The notes below the pieces were generated by a model that worked only from the letters and a program-made list of their open reading frames with translations, made no database searches and had not been told where the DNA came from. 10,799 nt of DNA from the NCBI GenBank assembly GCA_903913355.1, contig CAIWKU010000389.1:1-10799 (forward strand). The letters are read 5' to 3'. Of the stretch, positions 6,860 through 10,799 are shown piece by piece. The stretch is from an uncultured Bacteroidota bacterium. Lineage in GTDB: Bacteria > Bacteroidota > Bacteroidia > Chitinophagales > Chitinophagaceae. Made by a program: the position numbers and the translations under genes. Within the stretch, counting starts at the first letter, position 1; each line of letters begins with the position of its first letter.

Positions 6860-7702
6860 TCATTCCCTGTCTCTATAAGCACTTGGCGTCATTCTCTTTT
6901 TTCTTAGAAATACACGATTAAAATATGTCAAGGAGTCAAACCCTGAACTATAGGCAATTTGCCCTATGGTTTTATCGGTTTCGGTCAATAAACTACACGC
7001 ATATGCAATTCGCATTTCGTTCACATAGTCAGAAAATGTTTTCCCGCTTACTTTTTTAAAAAATTTACAAAATGCACTTTCCGATAAATGAATTAATGAA
7101 GCAGCTTTCTTGATAGAGAGTTGGGTTGTAAAGTCTTTATGAATATAATGAAACACTTTATTGATTCTGGATTGATCCTCATTCCCCTTTAATTGTTTAA
7201 ATAGGGTAGACGAGAGTGGTTGTGTTTTTATGCTGGTTAAATTATGCAGTAATTGGATAAATAAGCTTAAAGATTCGGCACTTGAATGGGATAGTGTTTT
7301 TTGTTTTAATAAGTGTACTGTTTCCTGGGGAGGTTTTATAAAATGTAACCCTGAGGTTGATTTGGATAGCATTTTTTTTATGGGTAACATTTCAGGGTAA
7401 TGCAATAGCGGTTCTATAAAACCGGCTGAAAATTGAATGACTATAGCGGTACAATTCCTTATTTTGGATCTCTCTGTTATCCAGGTATGCGGTAATAACG
7501 GTCCTAATAATACAAGATCGCCTTCTCGAAAACTTTCATAGCTATCTCCAACCAGTCTTTTCCCATCACCTTTCATAATATAGGTTAACTCATATTCAGG
7601 ATGGTAATGCCAAAAGAATTTTGCCTCACTAACTTTCACCTGGTACCATAAAAAGGTTTCGCCATCTTCTCTTTTATGGATGATTTCTAAACTCGCTTTC
7701 AT
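6860..7702 (-). CDS. AraC-family transcriptional regulator with cupin sensor domain
   Basis: The product has 280 residues, the normal length for the family. The N-terminal part is a cupin-like sensor (HYHPEYELTYIMKG at about 32-45, GDLVLLGPLLPHTW at about 61-74), suited to binding a small ligand such as a sugar. The C-terminal AraC domain has two helix-turn-helix units: LSIKKAASLIHLSESAFCKF (about 195-214), then TIGQIAYSSGFDSLTYFNRV (about 245-264), ending in the usual MTPSAYR. It is divergent from the dioxygenase-isomerase-amylase series and separated from it by 115 bp that hold three direct repeats, so it most likely controls that series and possibly itself. The ATG start gives the conventional N-terminus. 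The inducer is unknown. Confidence 0.93.
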   Translation of the reverse strand: MKASLEIIHKREDGETFLWYQVKVSEAKFFWHYHPEYELTYIMKGDGKRLVGDSYESFREGDLVLLGPLLPHTWITERSKIRNCTAIVIQFSAGFIEPLLHYPEMLPIKKMLSKSTSGLHFIKPPQETVHLLKQKTLSHSSAESLSLFIQLLHNLTSIKTQPLSSTLFKQLKGNEDQSRINKVFHYIHKDFTTQLSIKKAASLIHLSESAFCKFFKKVSGKTFSDYVNEMRIAYACSLLTETDKTIGQIAYSSGFDSLTYFNRVFLRKKRMTPSAYRDRE

Positions 7703-7719
7703 ACTATATGTATAGGATA

Positions 7720-7777
7720 AGTGCTAACTATTTTAAAAATAGACAATATAGTGCTAGAAAATGGAAAATAAATGCTA
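7720..7777 (+). promoter_or_regulatory. Three direct repeats, candidate AraC-protein operators
   Basis: AGTGCTA at 7720-7726, AGTGCTA at 7750-7756 and AATGCTA at 7771-7777 lie on the same strand, each preceded by an AT-rich ATA. The starts are 30 and 21 bp apart, about three and two helical turns, as expected for AraC-family sites on one face of DNA. A 15-bp near-perfect palindrome (CTATTTTAAAAATAG, 7728-7742) sits between the first and second. The third copy abuts the predicted -33 region of the dioxygenase promoter, the position for a class II activator. Confidence 0.5.
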
Positions 7778-7806
7778 GTTTATACAATACTGTTCGAATA
7801 GATTTG
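7778..7806 (+). promoter_or_regulatory. Bacteroidota-type promoter for the dioxygenase gene
   Basis: TAGATTTG at 7799-7806 matches the Bacteroidota -7 consensus TAnnTTTG exactly. A weak -33 element (GTTTA) begins at 7778, directly after the third direct repeat, with a spacing slightly shorter than usual. A weak -33 box fits an activator-dependent promoter. Transcription would start only a few bases before the TTG at 7818. Confidence 0.5.
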
Positions 7807-7817
7807 TAATCAAATAG

Positions 7818-8642
7818 TTGAACTTGTTAATTCCCACTTCTATAGAAATAGCGCTAAATGAACGCTTTAGGTTATCTAAGGACCAGATTGATTTTTACCA
7901 GCTGAATCGGTTTATTAAATTAAAGCAGGTTTTGAATGAAGAAACACTTCGGTTTTTTAATGATGCCATTACTAAGCGAGTTGAGCAAATGAATCAGGTC
8001 ACAGAAAGTTTAGAGAATAGAAATACCTATGGCAAAGCTTTTCTACAATTGTTTAATCTTTGGCGTAATGATGAAGTGGTTAAAGCATTAGTTTTTAGCA
8101 AGCGGTTAGCCAAAATTGCAGCAGAATTAATGCAAGTTGATGGCGTCAGATTATATCATGATCAGGCTTTGTTTAAAGAAGCGGGTGGAGGTATCACTCC
8201 CTGGCATGCCGATCAATATTACTGGCCTCTAGAAACAGATAAAACCATTACTGCCTGGATACCCCTACAAGCAATACCCCTCCAAGGGGGACCATTGGAA
8301 TTTAGTGCTGCGAGCCACCAGATTCTATTTGGAAGAGAATTTGAGATAAGCGACGAAAGTGAACACCTGATTCAGGAAAAATTACGGGTAACTGATTTTA
8401 AGCATGTAATCGAACCTTTTGATGCCGGAGAAATCAGTTTTCATTCAGGTTGGGTCTTTCATCGTGCAGGGGCCAACACAACCGATCAGATGAGAAAAGT
8501 AATGACCATTATTTATATGGATAGAATGATGAAACTCAAAAAGCCTGAAAATAAAAACCAGGTTAATGACTGGGAAACCTGGTGTCCTGGAGCTGAGATC
8601 GGAAAAAAAATTGATACACCATTAAACCCGGTTATATCGTAA
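7818..8642 (+). CDS. PhyH-family (phytanoyl-CoA dioxygenase-like) Fe(II)/2-oxoglutarate oxygenase
   Basis: The 274-residue product has the double-stranded beta-helix motifs of the PhyH family. HAD at 130-132 (in TPWHADQYYWPL) gives the iron ligands His and Asp. His215 (in GWVFHRAGAN) is the distal ligand, and Arg226 (MRKVMT) is placed to bind 2-oxoglutarate. LYHDQALFKEAGG (about 112-124) is the usual strand before the iron site. It should hydroxylate a small-molecule substrate that cannot be named. An in-frame TAG lies directly before TTG 7818 and there is no ATG before about codon 58, so the start is TTG 7818 or TTG 7824. The isomerase-like gene follows after 10 nt, indicating co-translation. 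It is divergent from the AraC gene and probably activated by it. Confidence 0.9.
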   Translation: MNLLIPTSIEIALNERFRLSKDQIDFYQLNRFIKLKQVLNEETLRFFNDAITKRVEQMNQVTESLENRNTYGKAFLQLFNLWRNDEVVKALVFSKRLAKIAAELMQVDGVRLYHDQALFKEAGGGITPWHADQYYWPLETDKTITAWIPLQAIPLQGGPLEFSAASHQILFGREFEISDESEHLIQEKLRVTDFKHVIEPFDAGEISFHSGWVFHRAGANTTDQMRKVMTIIYMDRMMKLKKPENKNQVNDWETWCPGAEIGKKIDTPLNPVIS

Positions 8643-8652
8643 AACTAAAAGA

Positions 8653-9483
8653 ATGAATATAAAATATAGCTGTACTTATTGGGGTTGCGAAAAGGATGAA
8701 CCAAATACTTTTGTTGATAAGGTTTTAGCTGGTGGATATGATGGGGTAGAAATTTACCTCCCTACTCAATCAGTTTTTACTGAACAGTTTATAACTAAAC
8801 TGGAAAATATTGTCTTGCATAAACCAGATTTTATATTTATCGCCCTACAATTATCTGCGCCAGTTAACGAAACTGTCGACAGCTATATCAGTAGAATGGA
8901 AAAAGAGTTACTGGAATTGGCAGCCTATCAACCAAAATTTATTAACTCACATACTGGAAAAGATTATTATTCATTTGATGATAATTGTAAAGTCATTGAA
9001 GCCGCTTTAAATATCAGTAGTAAAACCGGTATCCGAATTTTACATGAAACTCACCGTGGAAGATTTTCGTTTCATGCATCCACATTGCTTTCTTATCTGG
9101 AAAAATTTCCAGAATTGGAGCTGGTTGGTGATTTATCTCATTTCTGTACAGTATCTGAGAGTTTATTAGATGATCAGGAGAATATACTACAAAAAATCAT
9201 TCCGCATATATCACATATTCACGCCAGGGTAGGGACTGAACAATCATCTCAAATAGCCAACCCTTTTGCTCCGGAATGGAATATGCATCTTAATAAGTTT
9301 ACGGGTTGGTGGCAGAAAATTATTGAAGTTCAAGCCGATAAAGGATTGCTTGATTTTACAATCACTCCCGAAGCTGGTCCTATCCCTTATATGCCTACTA
9401 TGCCCTTTACACAACAGCCATTGGCTAACCAGTGGGATATTAATGTGCAAATGAAAAATTATCTCAAAGAGAAATGGGGATGA
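8653..9483 (+). CDS. TIM-barrel sugar phosphate isomerase/epimerase-like protein
   Basis: The 276-residue product has the xylose-isomerase-like (AP endonuclease 2 superfamily) barrel pattern. GYDGVEI (28-34, Glu33) ends the second strand. NSHTG (98-102) is followed by HETHRGR (131-137), GDLSHF (159-164), HIHARVG (188-194) and TPEAGP (238-243). Candidate metal ligands are Glu132, Asp160, His163, His190 and Glu240. It has no signal peptide and is cytoplasmic. The family isomerises or epimerises sugars or sugar derivatives, but the exact substrate is not readable. It begins 10 nt after the dioxygenase stop and precedes the amylase gene by 39 nt, so it is the middle gene of an operon. ATG start; no Shine-Dalgarno sequence. 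Confidence 0.88.
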   Translation: MNIKYSCTYWGCEKDEPNTFVDKVLAGGYDGVEIYLPTQSVFTEQFITKLENIVLHKPDFIFIALQLSAPVNETVDSYISRMEKELLELAAYQPKFINSHTGKDYYSFDDNCKVIEAALNISSKTGIRILHETHRGRFSFHASTLLSYLEKFPELELVGDLSHFCTVSESLLDDQENILQKIIPHISHIHARVGTEQSSQIANPFAPEWNMHLNKFTGWWQKIIEVQADKGLLDFTITPEAGPIPYMPTMPFTQQPLANQWDINVQMKNYLKEKWG

Positions 9484-9522
9484 GACTGGATACCAATGCT
9501 TTGATTCTTTAAGTCTATATAT

Positions 9523-10799
9523 ATGAAATTTACAATTGCGCTGGCAGTTATTTGCTTACTAAACACGACTAATCTTACTGCACAAAAAAATCGTGTTACC
9601 AAAGGCGAAATTATTTATCATGTATGCCAAAGAAGTTTTTTTGATAGTAATGGGGATAAGCAGGGAGACTTAAACGGCCTTCGACAAAAGCTTGGGTATT
9701 TACAAGATTTAGGGATTACATCCATTCTTCTCTTACCATTATACGATGCCGATTGCTATCACAACTATTTTGCAAATGATTTTGAAAAGATAGATCCTTC
9801 ATTTGGCACCATGCAGGACTATATTAATCTGGTTAAAGAGATCCATCAACGGGGAATGAAGATTTACCTGGATATGGAAACACAATATGTGGCAGCAAAA
9901 CACTTATGGTGGAAGGATGCAGTAGGTAATCTTCGATCACCCTATAGCGATTATATTTTGTTTGATGATTCCGCACATGCAAAGCCTGCAAGTATTATTG
10001 CTGACTTACAGGGTTTAAATGGGTATGATGGAAAATATATTAGAATAACCACAGTTAACCTGAAAAGCAAAAAAATATTGGAATACAATAAAAAATTGTT
10101 CGGGTATTTTGTAGATCCGAACCAGGATGGAAAATTTGATGATGGGGTTGATGGCTTCCGATTAGACCATACCATGGATAACTTAGATGGCAAACCCAGT
10201 TTAACCCATCTTTTTGAATCTTTTTGGACCCCACTGTTGACTTATTTAAAAACCATAAACCCAAAATTGAAAAATGTTGCCGAACAAGCTGATTGGAAAG
10301 ACTACGGATTTGACTATTTTAAAAATGCAGGCGTAGATAGAATGTTTGGCTTTGGATTACAACAAGCAATTCTTTCATTTGATAAAAAGAATTTAATTCG
10401 GAATGCGGATTCTATTTTAGCGAAATGTCCGGAAGGCAAAGAACAAATCATTTTCATTGAAAATCATGATTTAGACAGATTCGCTTCTCTAGAGAAAAAC
10501 CCGGCAAAACAAAGAGTAGCGGCTTTGGAAATGATGTTAATCGGTGGCATCCCGTCTATTTATTACGGTCAGGAAATTGGTATGCTGGGCAAATCAGTAT
10601 CTTTTGATAACAGTGACGGTAATGATATTCCCAGGCGGGAAGCTTTTGAATGGTATAAAAATGTTGAAGGACAAGGGATGGCTCTTTGGTATAAAAATAT
10701 TGATAAATGGTGGAGCCATTCTAATCTGAAATCTGGCGATGGTATTTCGTTAGAAGAAGAAAGGCTGGATTCTAATTCTCTGTACCAGTATTATAAAAA
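9523..10799 (+). CDS. Secreted GH13 alpha-amylase-family glycosidase, 3' end outside the window
   Basis: ATG at 9523 opens a frame that stays open to the right edge (425 codons). Residues 1-20 form a signal peptide ending LTA-QK. GH13 motifs appear in order: the calcium-type loop DSNGDKQGDLNG (41-52), region I LDMETQY (116-122), region II DGFRLDH (210-216, nucleophile Asp215 and Arg213), region III VAEQADW (252-258, acid/base Glu254), region IV IENHDLDRF (312-320, His315 and Asp316), and IYYGQEIGM (346-354). The catalytic triad is therefore intact. Region I lacks the usual Asn-His pair (Gln121-Tyr122 instead). It probably hydrolyses or transfers alpha-glucosides in the periplasm or outside the cell. 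Alpha-1,4-glucan specificity is a guess. It is the third gene after the AraC-controlled promoter. Confidence 0.92.
   Translation, partial: MKFTIALAVICLLNTTNLTAQKNRVTKGEIIYHVCQRSFFDSNGDKQGDLNGLRQKLGYLQDLGITSILLLPLYDADCYHNYFANDFEKIDPSFGTMQDYINLVKEIHQRGMKIYLDMETQYVAAKHLWWKDAVGNLRSPYSDYILFDDSAHAKPASIIADLQGLNGYDGKYIRITTVNLKSKKILEYNKKLFGYFVDPNQDGKFDDGVDGFRLDHTMDNLDGKPSLTHLFESFWTPLLTYLKTINPKLKNVAEQADWKDYGFDYFKNAGVDRMFGFGLQQAILSFDKKNLIRNADSILAKCPEGKEQIIFIENHDLDRFASLEKNPAKQRVAALEMMLIGGIPSIYYGQEIGMLGKSVSFDNSDGNDIPRREAFEWYKNVEGQGMALWYKNIDKWWSHSNLKSGDGISLEEERLDSNSLYQYYK

Noticed and set aside
6833..6860. TTTCC-CCTC-GGAAA hairpin with a nearby T7 run between the convergent genes
   Set aside because: The stem is 5 bp and the T run starts 7 nt later, so it is too weak to call as a terminator.

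Overview
The window is AT-rich and reads as the chromosome of a member of the Bacteroidota, probably close to the Chitinophagaceae or Sphingobacteriales. The evidence is a large secreted kelch-repeat protein with a C-terminal type IX secretion (T9SS) sorting domain, two small lipoproteins of Bacteroidota style, a lack of Shine-Dalgarno sequences before genes, and a TAnnTTTG-type promoter element. The genus cannot be fixed from the sequence.

Left part (1-4952): an accessory region shaped by small mobile elements. A partial gene leaves the left edge on the minus strand. It is followed by the C-terminal stub of what looks like an Eco57I/type IIG-like DNA methylase. The stub is cut off by a 133-bp element (A), one of three related 125-133 bp elements (A 545-677, B 3945-4073, C 4487-4611). 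Each has terminal inverted repeats of the type TGGAAAATCCGG and subterminal TGACCA motifs, resembling non-autonomous derivatives of an IS21-like insertion sequence. Two decayed single ends lie near 824-842 and 4668-4700. The 1009-residue kelch protein gene (844-3873, minus) sits between A and B. Between B and C are remnants of a small minus-strand operon: a truncated reading frame, a 46-aa ORF and a 59-aa membrane ORF whose last codons and stop lie inside element B.

Middle part (4953-6638): three plus-strand genes for small envelope proteins. The first lipoprotein is intact only if one T is added to a run of seven T inside its signal-peptide coding region. The second is an intact lipoprotein. 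The third is a secreted or membrane protein with two hydrophobic segments, preceded by a long hairpin.

Right part (6639-10799): a carbohydrate-type locus. An AraC-family regulator (minus) is divergent from a plus-strand series: a PhyH-family 2-oxoglutarate dioxygenase, a TIM-barrel sugar isomerase/epimerase-like protein and a secreted GH13 alpha-amylase-family enzyme that runs off the right edge. The 115-bp divergent intergenic region carries three direct repeats (RTGCTA) spaced 30 and 21 bp and a perfect TAGATTTG -7 element, consistent with activation by the AraC protein. How the dioxygenase and isomerase relate to the glycosidase is not evident from sequence; joint processing of a sugar or sugar-containing metabolite is an inference.

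No tRNA, rRNA, CRISPR array or complete transposase gene was recognised.
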